A DNA stretch of 46,960 nt from Desulfobulbaceae bacterium (GTDB lineage Bacteria > Desulfobacterota > Desulfobulbia > Desulfobulbales > SURF-16). Position numbers and translations under genes: made by a program. Positions within the stretch are counted from its first letter, which is position 1, and each line of letters opens with the position of its first letter. Positions 8,515 through 16,437 of this stretch are shown one piece after another. The stretch covers positions 1-46,960 of the forward strand of contig PKTX01000006.1 of assembly GCA_002868945.1 (NCBI GenBank), given 5' to 3'. The notes beneath the pieces were generated by a model. It did no database searches. It worked only from the letters and a program-made list of their open reading frames with translations, and had not been told where the DNA came from.

Positions 8515-9237
8515 CTAGAGAAAGGCGCAGAAGGAGGTGAAGAGACGGTCGAATTGAGTTGCCATGAGCTGCTTGTTGGCGGCAAGAAGGGACACCATTT
8601 CTTCTTCTGTGATGGGATGCGGTGACAGGGAGCTGAGCCACTTTTGATCCTGCTCATACCAGGCTGCCGCGTCATCCGGATGGGCGGCATGGTTATCAAA
8701 CTGGATGCCGATCAGGTGGGGTCGGCTCGTGATACTGAAGGCCTCCACCTGGCATTCCATGGAGGTAGCCAGGATGCGGAAGTGATGCGGCACAGGCGGC
8801 AGAACGGCCTGGCCGTGCCATTTAAAGGTGGGAAAGGGTGAGTCAATGCCGGCAAAGAGGGGATGGCGGCGACCATGGCCGGTGAGAAAGGCGCGGGAGA
8901 GTCCCACGGAAGAGCAGAAATTGGCACCCACTTGGCCGCCCAGGGCATCGGCCAGGAGTTGATGGCCCAGGCAGATGCCGAGGCATGGTTTGTCTGTGGC
9001 GATGATTTGGCGAATGCTTTTTTTTTCAGCAGCCAGAAAGGGATAACGATCTTCTTGGTCGACATTGGGGCTGCCGCCCAGAAGCAGAAAGCCGTGATAG
9101 TCGGCCGGATCAGGGAAAACACCCAGCCAGGCCCTGATGATACAGAGCTTGATGTCGTTTTGCCGGGCTGCCTGTTGCAGGAATCGGCCCGGTCCTTCCC
9201 AGGGGCTGTGCTGGTAGACTGCCAATTTTTTAGTCAT
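8515..9237 (-). CDS. Class I glutamine amidotransferase-like protein, GMP synthase domain type
   Basis: A 240-residue single-domain protein of the GATase1 family. The nucleophile elbow GICLGHQ holds Cys89, and an oxyanion-type LLLGGSPNVD segment is at 51-60. Where the family normally has the His-Pro-Glu of the catalytic triad (QFHPE), this protein has GIQFDNH (177-183), so the His and Glu appear to be missing or shifted. It may be a non-hydrolytic homolog or use a different base. The start at 9237 gives the normal family N-terminus; a longer reading from 9384 would run into the hairpin repeat at 9328-9390. Confidence 0.8.
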   Translation of the reverse strand: MTKKLAVYQHSPWEGPGRFLQQAARQNDIKLCIIRAWLGVFPDPADYHGFLLLGGSPNVDQEDRYPFLAAEKKSIRQIIATDKPCLGICLGHQLLADALGGQVGANFCSSVGLSRAFLTGHGRRHPLFAGIDSPFPTFKWHGQAVLPPVPHHFRILATSMECQVEAFSITSRPHLIGIQFDNHAAHPDDAAAWYEQDQKWLSSLSPHPITEEEMVSLLAANKQLMATQFDRLFTSFCAFL

Positions 9238-9327
9238 GATGGCTGCCTTGAGTCTGTGAAAGAAAGGTTCCCCTGCCGGCTTGCGGGAGAAGGGTACCGG
9301 CAGGGGAGGGAGGAAAAGCAGCGTAAC

Positions 9328-9390
9328 AGCCCGTTGAAAAAGGTCGCGAGCGAAGAGAGACCTTCGAGCCCAGTAGTTTTTCAACGGGCT
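9328..9390. repeat. 63-bp hairpin element with 14-bp perfect inverted ends
   Basis: AGCCCGTTGAAAAA (9328-9341) pairs with TTTTTCAACGGGCT (9377-9390). Between them CGAAGAGAGACCTTCG forms a second small hairpin. The same termini bound the element at 46460-46696 and occur at 281-292. It sits just downstream of amtB (stop at 9399, minus strand), so its A/T-flanked stem could also terminate that transcript. Confidence 0.8.
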
Positions 9391-9398
9391 GGTAAGGT

Positions 9399-10727
9399 TT
9401 ACGATTTGTTGATGACAAAGCCGCCGTAGGCTTCCATGCCATGTTCGCCCACGTCAAGACCCTTGAGTTCCTCTTCTTCGTCAACCCGCAAGCCGAGCGT
9501 GACTTTAATGGCCAGGAAGAGAACAAAGGCCGCGGCAAAACAGGCAGCACCATAAGCGAGGACGCCTATCAGCTGAACCATAAAGGAGTGGTCGGCGCTG
9601 AAGATACCGACCGCCAGGGTGCCCCAGATGCCGCAGACCAGGTGGACGGAAATGGCACCCACCGGATCATCGAGTTTGATGCGATCGATGATCATAACAG
9701 AGGCGACAACCAGCAGGCCTGCCAGAAAACCGATGACAACAGAGTCCATGACAGAGACAACATCGGCGCCGGCGGTAATGCCGACCAGGCCGGCCAGGGA
9801 ACCGTTGAGGGCCATGGTCAGGTCAGGCTTCTTCTGCAGGATCCAGCTGAGCAGTATGGCGCCGACAACACCGGCTGCGGCAGCCAGCGAGGTTGTTACG
9901 AAGACAAAAGACACCAATGCCGGATCAGCGGAAAGAACAGAGCCGCCGTTGAAGCCGAACCAGCCGAGCCACAAGAGAAATACGCCGATGGTTGCCAGGG
10001 GCATGTTGTGCCCCATGATCGGCTTTATTTTGCCGCCGACATATTTGCCAAGGCGAGGTCCAAGCAGCAGGACACCTGCCAATGCCGCCCAGCCACCGAC
10101 GGAATGAACCAGGGTGGATCCGGCAAAATCATAGAACCCTTTTGCGTCCAACCAGCCTCCACCCCATTTCCAGCTGCCCACCCAGGGGTATATCAAGGCG
10201 ACATAGATAGTGGAAAAGATCAGGAATGAATGGAGCTTGATGCGCTCGGCCACGGCCCCGGAAACAATGGTTGCGGCGGTTGCGGCAAACATGGCCTGGA
10301 AAATAAAATCTGTCCAGTAGGTGTAGGCGCCATCAGCATAGGCAATACCACCCGCATCACCGGCAGGGGCAGCAATTCCAAAACCGGCAAAGCCGAAAAA
10401 ACCGGCAATGGAAAAATCGCCGGGATACATGAGGTTGAAGCCGACAAAAGCGTATGTCAGCAGGCCAATGGCGATAATCGCCGTGTTTTTAAAAAGGATA
10501 TTGACCGTATTTTTGGCCTGGGTCATGCCGGCCTCCAGGGAGGCAAAACCAAGATGCATGACAAAAACCAGAAAGGTGGCAACCAGCATCCAGGTGTTGT
10601 TGACAACATACATTGCCGTGGCCCCGGCTACCTCGGCCACTCCTTCCTCTGCCAGCGCTGTTGCCGGCAGGGCCAGCAGGGCCGTGAATAAAGGCAGGCC
10701 TGCTTTGAGTGCGATTGACTTTTTCAT
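9399..10727 (-). CDS. amtB: Ammonium transporter AmtB
   Basis: A 442-residue Amt/Rh family channel for ammonium uptake in the inner membrane. It has a signal-peptide-like N-terminus (1-27) and about 11 membrane helices. The twin pore histidines correspond to His208 (LVHSVGGW) and His362 (VHLVCGIWGTLAVGIF); the AATIVSGAVAERIK motif is at 151-164. The start at 10727 has AAGGAG upstream and begins the signal sequence; an earlier ATG at 10769 is less likely. It lies 44 bases downstream of the P-II gene, which is its usual regulator, forming a glnK-amtB operon. Confidence 0.96.
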   Translation of the reverse strand: MKKSIALKAGLPLFTALLALPATALAEEGVAEVAGATAMYVVNNTWMLVATFLVFVMHLGFASLEAGMTQAKNTVNILFKNTAIIAIGLLTYAFVGFNLMYPGDFSIAGFFGFAGFGIAAPAGDAGGIAYADGAYTYWTDFIFQAMFAATAATIVSGAVAERIKLHSFLIFSTIYVALIYPWVGSWKWGGGWLDAKGFYDFAGSTLVHSVGGWAALAGVLLLGPRLGKYVGGKIKPIMGHNMPLATIGVFLLWLGWFGFNGGSVLSADPALVSFVFVTTSLAAAAGVVGAILLSWILQKKPDLTMALNGSLAGLVGITAGADVVSVMDSVVIGFLAGLLVVASVMIIDRIKLDDPVGAISVHLVCGIWGTLAVGIFSADHSFMVQLIGVLAYGAACFAAAFVLFLAIKVTLGLRVDEEEELKGLDVGEHGMEAYGGFVINKS

Positions 10728-10771
10728 TGGTAACTCCTTGTTGCTTAAGTTAATAACATCCCTCTTCATGT

Positions 10772-11281
<510 letters not shown>

Positions 11282-11439
11282 TTACAGTTGCATTTTTGTA
11301 ATGTGCACAGGCGGTCACGCTGGTTCTTGTCGGTTTGGTTTCTGTCCGGACAGAGGCTATTGCAGCGTCTCACTGGCTCGCTTTCCCGGCTGGGATCCAG
11401 GAGTGTGAAAAAATTAAGAACAGGCATCAATTTGATAGT

Positions 11440-11535
11440 ACGGCTAGGATATCTTATTATTCAAGATGGCCGGGAGTATTTGTTGAGCATGACGAGGTAA
11501 GCGAGCTCGCGAGTCTCCGGAGGTCGGCCGAAGGG
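11440..11535. repeat. Fragments of the dispersed repeat family
   Basis: ATATCTTATTATTCAAGAT near 11450 resembles ATATCTAATTATTCAAGAT at 22752. GAGGTAAGCGAGCTCGCGAG near 11493 resembles the GAGGTAAGCGA block at the window ends. These are diverged fragments. The rest of 11166-11701, between the divergent glnK and kinase genes, shows no credible gene; it should hold the promoter of the kinase-regulator pair. Confidence 0.4.
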
Positions 11536-11701
11536 ATCATTTCCGCCAGGCCTTTTCGGCGCCAGGCAGGCGCCGGGTCGGGCTTGTCTTTCCCTGGTCA
11601 GCTGTTAGAATGGGGCGGACGGTTAGTTTGGAGGTGGCATCGGCGGAGAGGTGGCTCTGCGGCGGTGGAACCGGTGGAAATTGACGGGGCTGGGGGTAGG
11701 C

Positions 11702-12832
11702 ATGGCGCATAGATCAAAGGGTTATTTTTTTCTGCTTGTGCTGGTCCTCCTGGCAATTGGCGCCCTGCATCACCTGACCCCGGCCGACAAGCTCGTCTTT
11801 CATGAAACCTACCGGCGCCTCAGTTATTTCCCCATTGTGGTGGGCGGTTTGCTCTATGGCGTGCGGGGCGGTGTTGTGCTGGCCCTGATTGCCTGCCTCG
11901 CCTTTATTCCCCATCTTCACCTCTTTCATGCCATGAATTATGACTTTTATGTCAGCGAGCTGGCAGAGGTGGTACTTTATCTGCTGGCCGGCAGCGGCGT
12001 CGGTTTTATTGCCAGCCGCGAATCACGGCTGCGCGAGAGGTATCAGGAGCTTTCCGAAAAGCTGGAGCGCTCCTACCGGCGCCTGCATGAGGAGACCGCC
12101 CTGCTGATCGAGGTGGAGGAGCAGCTGCGCGCCAGTCAGAAGCTGTCAGCCTTGGGGCAGCTCTCCGCTTCCCTGGCCCACGAGATCAAAAATCCCCTCG
12201 CCTCCATTAAGGGGACGGCGGAGATTTTTCTGGATGAATTTCCGGAGGGGCACCCGAAACGGGAGTTCGTTGATATCCTCCTCAAGGAGACCTCCCGCCT
12301 CAATGCCACGGTGGAGGAGGTCTTGCGTTTCTCGAAAAGCCCGCCGGCCGAGGCGGGCGCCGGCTCCGGTCAGGAGGATGTGGCCGCGGTCTTGCGCCGC
12401 GTTATAACCTTGCTGGATACGACCTTTAGAAAGAAGGAGCTGGATGTTTCCCTGGATCTGCCGGCCGAGGCGGACACTGTTTTGGTGGAGGGTGACAAAA
12501 TGGCCCAGGTTTTTATCAACCTGCTCATTAATGGTGCCGAGGCGGTCAGCCGGGGCGGCAGGATTGCGGTACGCCTCCTGCTGGATGAGGAGTGGCTGCG
12601 TGTCGAGTTTGCCGACGATGGCCCCGGACTGGCCCGGGAGGAGTATGCCAAGGTCTTTACCCCCTTTTACAGCGGCAAGGCGGATGGTACGGGTACCGGC
12701 CTGGGTCTGGCCATCAGCGCCAAGATCGTCGAGAGTTACGGCGGCCGCCTCGAAGTGGCAGCCTCGCAGTGGGGGGGCGCCCTCTTTGTTGTGAATTTAC
12801 CGAGAACTTCCGGGGTCTACCGCCATGGCTGA
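11702..12832 (+). CDS. Membrane sensor histidine kinase of an NtrC-type two-component system
   Basis: A 376-residue kinase. The N-terminal 105 residues hold three or four hydrophobic segments with a His-rich stretch (FIPHLHLFH at 68-76) that could touch metal, but no periplasmic sensor domain. A coiled coil (105-145) leads to the HisKA region with phosphoacceptor His160 (LAHEIKNPLASIKG). The HATPase domain has FINLLINGAEA, DDGPG and GTGLGL boxes. The start at 11702 is chosen because it begins a clean membrane segment; a GTG at 11651 is possible. The end overlaps the downstream regulator gene by 8 bases, so the pair is translationally coupled. Position next to the efflux genes suggests it senses metal or envelope stress (inference). 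Confidence 0.9.
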   Translation: MAHRSKGYFFLLVLVLLAIGALHHLTPADKLVFHETYRRLSYFPIVVGGLLYGVRGGVVLALIACLAFIPHLHLFHAMNYDFYVSELAEVVLYLLAGSGVGFIASRESRLRERYQELSEKLERSYRRLHEETALLIEVEEQLRASQKLSALGQLSASLAHEIKNPLASIKGTAEIFLDEFPEGHPKREFVDILLKETSRLNATVEEVLRFSKSPPAEAGAGSGQEDVAAVLRRVITLLDTTFRKKELDVSLDLPAEADTVLVEGDKMAQVFINLLINGAEAVSRGGRIAVRLLLDEEWLRVEFADDGPGLAREEYAKVFTPFYSGKADGTGTGLGLAISAKIVESYGGRLEVAASQWGGALFVVNLPRTSGVYRHG

Positions 12833-14171
12833 ACATATCCTGCTCATTGATGATGACGAGAGTCTGCGCCGGGTAACAGAGTATAATCTGACGGCAGCCG
12901 GTTTTTCGGTGGCCTCGGCCGGCAGCGGCAAGGAGGCCTTGGCCATGTTTGCTCAAAGGCTGCCGGCCCTGGTGATTACCGATGTTCAGCTCGGTGATGT
13001 CAGCGGTATAGATCTTCTGCGCCGCTTCAAGGACAAGGCGCCGGAGGTGCCGGTTATTGTTATCACGGCCTACGGTTCCATTGAGATGGCGGTGCAGGCC
13101 ATGCAGCTCGGTGCCTTCACCTTTATTACCAAGCCCTTTGATCGTGAGGCCCTGCGTCTCTCCTGTAGCAAGGCCCTGGAGATGGGCGAGTTGCAAAAGC
13201 GAACCCGTCATCAGGCCCGCGAGATAGATCGCCTCACCGGCGTAGAGGGCATGGTGACGGCCAACTCCGCCATGGCGGAACTGCTGGAAACCGCCAGAAA
13301 GGTGGCAGGCTCCGAGGCCACCGTGCTTATCAGTGGTGAGTCGGGCACGGGCAAAGAGGTGTTGGCTCGGCTGATCCACCAGGTCAGTGGTCGGCGGCAC
13401 GGGGCCTTTGTGGCGGTAAACTGCGCCGCCATTCCGGCCAATCTCATCGAGAGTGAGCTTTTCGGCCATGTCAAAGGCGCCTTTACCGGGGCAATCAAGG
13501 ATCGCAGGGGCCGTTTTCAGTCGGCCGGAGGCGGCACCCTTTTCCTGGACGAGATTGCCGAACTGCAGCCGGAGGTACAGGTCAAGTTTTTGCGGGCCCT
13601 GCAGGAGCGGGTGGTGGAACCGGTGGGCAGTGATACGGCCGAGGCCGTGGATGTGCGGGTCATTGCGGCCACCAATCGTGACCTGCAGGAGGATATCCAC
13701 AACGGCCGCTTTCGCGAGGACCTCTACTATCGCCTCAGTGTCATTCCCCTCCACCTGCCGCCCCTGCGCGAGCGGCGCGAGGATATCGCCCCCCTGGTGG
13801 AGCATTTTCTCCGGAAACTCGAAGCGCCTGCTGCCGTGCATTTCAGCAAGGAAGCCCTTGCCCTGTTGCACTCCTATAGCTGGCCCGGCAATATCCGTGA
13901 GCTGCAGAACGTGGTGGAGCGCTGTCTGATTCTGCGGCGCGGCTCCACAATTGCGGCCGCTGACATCTTTCTGCCCCATATGACGGAGCAGGGCCATGTC
14001 GCCATCCCCGATATCCCGCCTGAGGGCATCTCCCTGCCCGATGTTGAAAAAGGTCTTATTGAAAAGGCCCTGCGTCTTAGTAACGGCAACCGCTCCCGGG
14101 CGGCTCGCCTGCTCAATATCCCCAGGCATGTCCTGATCTATCGCCTGGAAAAGTTTGAAGTGGGCGGCTGA
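12825..14171 (+). CDS. Sigma-54-dependent response regulator (NtrC family)
   Basis: A 448-residue activator. The receiver domain (1-115) has Asp53 as phosphoacceptor and the TKPF lysine at 103. The AAA+ domain (about 140-370) has Walker A GESGTGKE (171-178), the sigma-54 contact loop GAFTGA (218-223) and Walker B GGGTLFLDEI (235-244). A Fis-type helix-turn-helix ends the protein (GNRSRAARLLNIPRHVLIYR). All parts needed to activate RpoN promoters are present. Its likely targets are the sigma-54-like sites at 14405 and 15943, with the tandem palindromes at 14211-14250 as candidate binding sites. The layout resembles ZraSR-type metal-responsive systems. Confidence 0.94.
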   Translation: MAEHILLIDDDESLRRVTEYNLTAAGFSVASAGSGKEALAMFAQRLPALVITDVQLGDVSGIDLLRRFKDKAPEVPVIVITAYGSIEMAVQAMQLGAFTFITKPFDREALRLSCSKALEMGELQKRTRHQAREIDRLTGVEGMVTANSAMAELLETARKVAGSEATVLISGESGTGKEVLARLIHQVSGRRHGAFVAVNCAAIPANLIESELFGHVKGAFTGAIKDRRGRFQSAGGGTLFLDEIAELQPEVQVKFLRALQERVVEPVGSDTAEAVDVRVIAATNRDLQEDIHNGRFREDLYYRLSVIPLHLPPLRERREDIAPLVEHFLRKLEAPAAVHFSKEALALLHSYSWPGNIRELQNVVERCLILRRGSTIAAADIFLPHMTEQGHVAIPDIPPEGISLPDVEKGLIEKALRLSNGNRSRAARLLNIPRHVLIYRLEKFEVGG

Positions 14172-14210
14172 TCTGGACGCCCTGCCGGACCGTGCCCCGT
14201 TTCTCTCTTG

Positions 14211-14250
14211 TTGAAGAATATTCTTCATTCTGTTGAAGAATATTCTTCAA
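14211..14250. promoter_or_regulatory. Tandem perfect palindromes, candidate activator binding sites
   Basis: TGAAGAATATTCTTCA occurs at 14212-14227 and again at 14234-14249; the second is extended to an 18-base palindrome. The centres are 22 bases apart, about two DNA turns, as expected for two dimers on one face. They lie 155-195 bases upstream of the candidate sigma-54 promoter at 14405, the normal distance for NtrC-type enhancer sites, and right after the activator gene. A repressor operator is the alternative reading. Confidence 0.7.
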
Positions 14251-14404
14251 TATGGCCATCCGTTCCGGCTTGTCGACACGCCTGCCTGCTGCCGGCCGAC
14301 TCTTCTGTCGGGAAAAATTCACACCTGCCAACCACCTGTTTTCTTACGTTATCTGTCTTTGCTCAAGGAGCGGCCGACCATTTAGTCTGGCTGGATATTG
14401 GTGG

Positions 14405-14419
14405 TGGCACACTTCCTGA
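14405..14419 (+). promoter_or_regulatory. Possible sigma-54 promoter for the efflux operon
   Basis: TGGCACACTTCCTGA has a perfect -24 block (TGGCAC), but the -12 block reads CTGA instead of TTGC, so the GC is degenerate. Its place 60 bases before the first small gene, and downstream of the tandem palindromes, favours it. Confidence 0.4.
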
Positions 14420-14433
14420 AGTGGGTATGGCTA

Positions 14434-14453
14434 CAACGTCGACTGTGACGTTG
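14434..14453 (+). promoter_or_regulatory. Inverted repeat in the leader of the efflux operon
   Basis: CAACGTC (14434-14440) and GACGTTG (14447-14453) are perfect inverted 7-mers around a 6-base spacer. The site begins 14 bases after the possible -12 element. It may be an operator or a leader hairpin. Confidence 0.45.
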
Positions 14454-14478
14454 CATCCGCGACCCAAGGAGGTGTGCC

Positions 14479-14622
14479 ATGAAAAATCTCAAAAGATATA
14501 CCGCTGTTTTTGTTGTTGTTGCCGCTCTTGTTACGGTGACCAGTTCCTTTGCCGTTGCCGGCCATGTGGTGCGCGGCGGCCATGGGCCTTATGACTGTGT
14601 CACCGATTCCTTTGAAAAATAG
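14479..14622 (+). CDS. 47-residue secreted peptide heading the metal-efflux operon
   Basis: The peptide begins MKNLKRYTAVFVVVAALV and has a typical signal sequence with a likely cleavage after AVAG or FAVA. The mature part, about 20 residues, contains GHVVRGGHGPYDCV: two His, one Cys and several Gly. This could bind a metal ion. AAGGAGG lies at 14466-14472 ahead of the ATG, and the TAG stop overlaps the AGGAG of the next gene, which argues for a real, coupled gene. I do not recognise a family. Confidence 0.65.
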   Translation: MKNLKRYTAVFVVVAALVTVTSSFAVAGHVVRGGHGPYDCVTDSFEK

Positions 14623-14635
14623 GAGCCGTTCTCTT

Positions 14636-15940
14636 ATGAAAATCGGTCTCCTTGTCCTGGCAGCCCTCCTTCTTGTGCCCTCCGGGCAGGGGGCGGCTGC
14701 CGCTTCTCTGGCTCACTATATCGAGGAGGCGCTGGCCCATAACGATGAGCTGGCCGGTGCCCGCGCTGCAGAGCTGGCAGCTGCGCATGGTGTCAGAAAG
14801 AACGGTGTGTTGCCTGATCCTGTTCTGGCCGTGCAATACTATCTGCAACCGGTGGAGACCCGGACCGGCCCGCAGGAGGCGGCAATCGGTATCAATCAGC
14901 AGCTGCCCTGGCCCGGCAAGTTGGCCCTGGCCAAGGAGCAGGCCCGCCGGCAACAGGGTGTTCTGGCCCGCCGTCTAGAGGCGGTGGAGCTGGGCGTGAT
15001 CCGGCAGGTGAAGGAGGCCTATGTTGAGTATGGCTACAATAGCGCCGCCCGTCGCATTACCCGCCAGGGACTGGAGCTCCTGCGATATTCTGAATCCGTG
15101 GCCCTGAACCGCTACAGTACGGGGAAGCTCGATCTTGACAAGGTCCTGCGTCTCCAGGTGGAGGTGGTCTTGCTGGAGGAACGTCTCCAGGGGCTGATTG
15201 ATCGGCAGGATGTCCTGCGGACCCGCTTAAACGGCCTGCTGGGGGCGCCGCGTCAGACAAAGCGGCAGGCCCCGGCCACCTTGCCTGTTGTCGGTCTGGC
15301 CATGCCGGAGGCGGAGCTCTATGAGCTGGCGCGACGCAAGAGTCCGCGTCTGGCCGAGGCCGACACGGTGATTGCCAGGGAAAAGGTCGCTGTGGCACAG
15401 GCTGAAAAGGATTTCTGGCCCGACCTTACCGTCAGCCTCAAGACCATTGTTACCGGCTCGGCCGAGTTTGGTGATCCGCCGGACAGTGGTCGTGATCCGG
15501 TGATTGCCGGCCTGACCCTTAACATCCCCCTCTTTCGCGACAAGCGTCATGGTGCGGTGGCAGAGCAGCGCCATGAGGTGCTGGCGGCCCGCAGCAGGCG
15601 GGCCCAGCTCGTCCAGGAGCTTGACGGCGCCATAGAGCAGGTGCTGGCAAAGTACCGGAGCAGCCGGCGCCGCCATGATTTTTATGAGCAGAGTGTCCTG
15701 CCCAAACTGAGGCAGGAGGTGGAGGTGGGCCTGCAATCATTTCAGGATGGCAGCCAGGGTGCCCTGGCCCTGCTTGCCGCGGAAAAGGAACTGTTACGGT
15801 TTGAGCTGGAGCAAAGCCGGGCCCGGGCCGACCAGGCCATTGCCGTGGCCCGCCTGGAAGAGCTGGCCGGGGTGACCCTGGCGCAGTGGCAGGCCGTGCC
15901 GCTCGGCGAGGAAGTGCCCGCCGAACATCAGTTGCAGTAG
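14636..15940 (+). CDS. TolC/CusC-type outer membrane efflux protein
   Basis: A 434-residue outer-membrane factor (OEP family) with a signal peptide (about 1-20, MKIGLLVLAALLLVPSGQG). The two long helical repeats are visible, including IEEALAHNDELAGARAAELA at the start and the INQQLPWPGK motif near 92-101 that is common in CusC-like proteins. It would form the trans-periplasmic exit duct for the RND pump encoded downstream. The start at 14636 fits the signal peptide and the AGGAG at 14621-14625. No lipobox Cys is seen, unlike E. coli CusC. Confidence 0.92.
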   Translation: MKIGLLVLAALLLVPSGQGAAAASLAHYIEEALAHNDELAGARAAELAAAHGVRKNGVLPDPVLAVQYYLQPVETRTGPQEAAIGINQQLPWPGKLALAKEQARRQQGVLARRLEAVELGVIRQVKEAYVEYGYNSAARRITRQGLELLRYSESVALNRYSTGKLDLDKVLRLQVEVVLLEERLQGLIDRQDVLRTRLNGLLGAPRQTKRQAPATLPVVGLAMPEAELYELARRKSPRLAEADTVIAREKVAVAQAEKDFWPDLTVSLKTIVTGSAEFGDPPDSGRDPVIAGLTLNIPLFRDKRHGAVAEQRHEVLAARSRRAQLVQELDGAIEQVLAKYRSSRRRHDFYEQSVLPKLRQEVEVGLQSFQDGSQGALALLAAEKELLRFELEQSRARADQAIAVARLEELAGVTLAQWQAVPLGEEVPAEHQLQ

Positions 15941-15942
15941 TC

Positions 15943-15957
15943 TGGCGTCCTGTTTGC
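15943..15957 (+). promoter_or_regulatory. Sigma-54 promoter inside the efflux operon
   Basis: TGGCGTCCTGTTTGC has TGGC and TTGC with exact GG-N10-GC spacing. It begins two bases after the TolC-type gene stop and 75 bases before the YHS gene. This gives a second start for the YHS-adaptor-pump part, probably driven by the NtrC-type activator at 12825. Confidence 0.7.
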
Positions 15958-15972
15958 CAGGACAGAAGTATG

Positions 15973-15999
15973 TGACGCAATTGCAACAAGGTTGTGTCA
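15973..15999 (+). promoter_or_regulatory. Inverted repeat downstream of the internal sigma-54 promoter
   Basis: TGACGCAA (15973-15980) faces TTGTGTCA (15992-15999), with seven of eight bases complementary. It starts 15 bases after the -12 element, at nearly the same distance as the inverted repeat after the 14405 site. It may be a regulator site or a leader hairpin. Confidence 0.4.
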
Positions 16000-16031
16000 A
16001 TTTTGTAAAAAACAATAGAGAGGAGTTGCTT

Positions 16032-16286
16032 ATGAAGAGCCTGAAAATCTTACTGGCGCCATTGGTGTTGACCGTGGCCTTGAGTAGCGCAGCCTGGGCT
16101 GCGGAGCAGACCACCTGTCCGGTGATGGGGGCGCCCATCACCAAGGAGCTCTATGCAGATCATGATGGCAAGCGCGTCTATTTCTGCTGTTCGTTCTGTG
16201 ATGGTGAGTTCAAAAAGGCTCCGCAGAAGTATCTGGACAGACTCAAGGAACAGGGCCAGGAAGCGGCCCCTGTGCCCAAGAGTTGA
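16032..16286 (+). CDS. Exported YHS-domain metal-binding protein
   Basis: An 84-residue protein with a signal peptide (1-23, ending SSAAWAA). The mature part is a single YHS-like domain: TCPVMGAPI at 28-36 and YFCCSFCDGEF at 50-60, with Cys29, Cys52, Cys53 and Cys56 as probable ligands. Such domains bind heavy metals, often copper, so it could be a periplasmic chaperone for the pump. AGAGGAG precedes the ATG at 16032. It has its own sigma-54-like promoter and sits between the outer membrane factor and the adaptor genes. Confidence 0.85.
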   Translation: MKSLKILLAPLVLTVALSSAAWAAEQTTCPVMGAPITKELYADHDGKRVYFCCSFCDGEFKKAPQKYLDRLKEQGQEAAPVPKS

Positions 16287-16293
16287 TATGCCT

Positions 16294-16424
16294 GGATCGG
16301 CGGCCTGCCCGGGGATGTGCTCATCTCTCTCTCCCACGTAGAATCTTACAGCCCATCCCCTCTTTGTAAGAGAGCGCATCCCCGGTCAGGCCGCCGATCC
16401 GAGACGTTGCCGGTCTTGACCGGC
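16294..16424. repeat. Nested hairpins between the YHS and adaptor genes
   Basis: GGATCGGCGGCCTG (16294-16307) with the following CCCGGGGATG pairs with GCATCCCCGG and TCAGGCCGCCGATCC (16375-16400). Inside lies CTTACA...TGTAAG (about 16345-16370). A second hairpin, GCCGGTC-TT-GACCGGC, follows at 16409-16424, only 13 bases before the adaptor start. The region could tune downstream translation, stop part of the transcripts or stabilise mRNA ends. Confidence 0.75.
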
Positions 16425-16437
16425 ATGAGAAAAGATT

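Noticed and set aside
12714-14228. 504-codon minus-strand frame opposite the NtrC-type regulator
   Set aside because: The plus strand encodes complete receiver, AAA+ and Fis domains; the reverse product has no recognisable domain.
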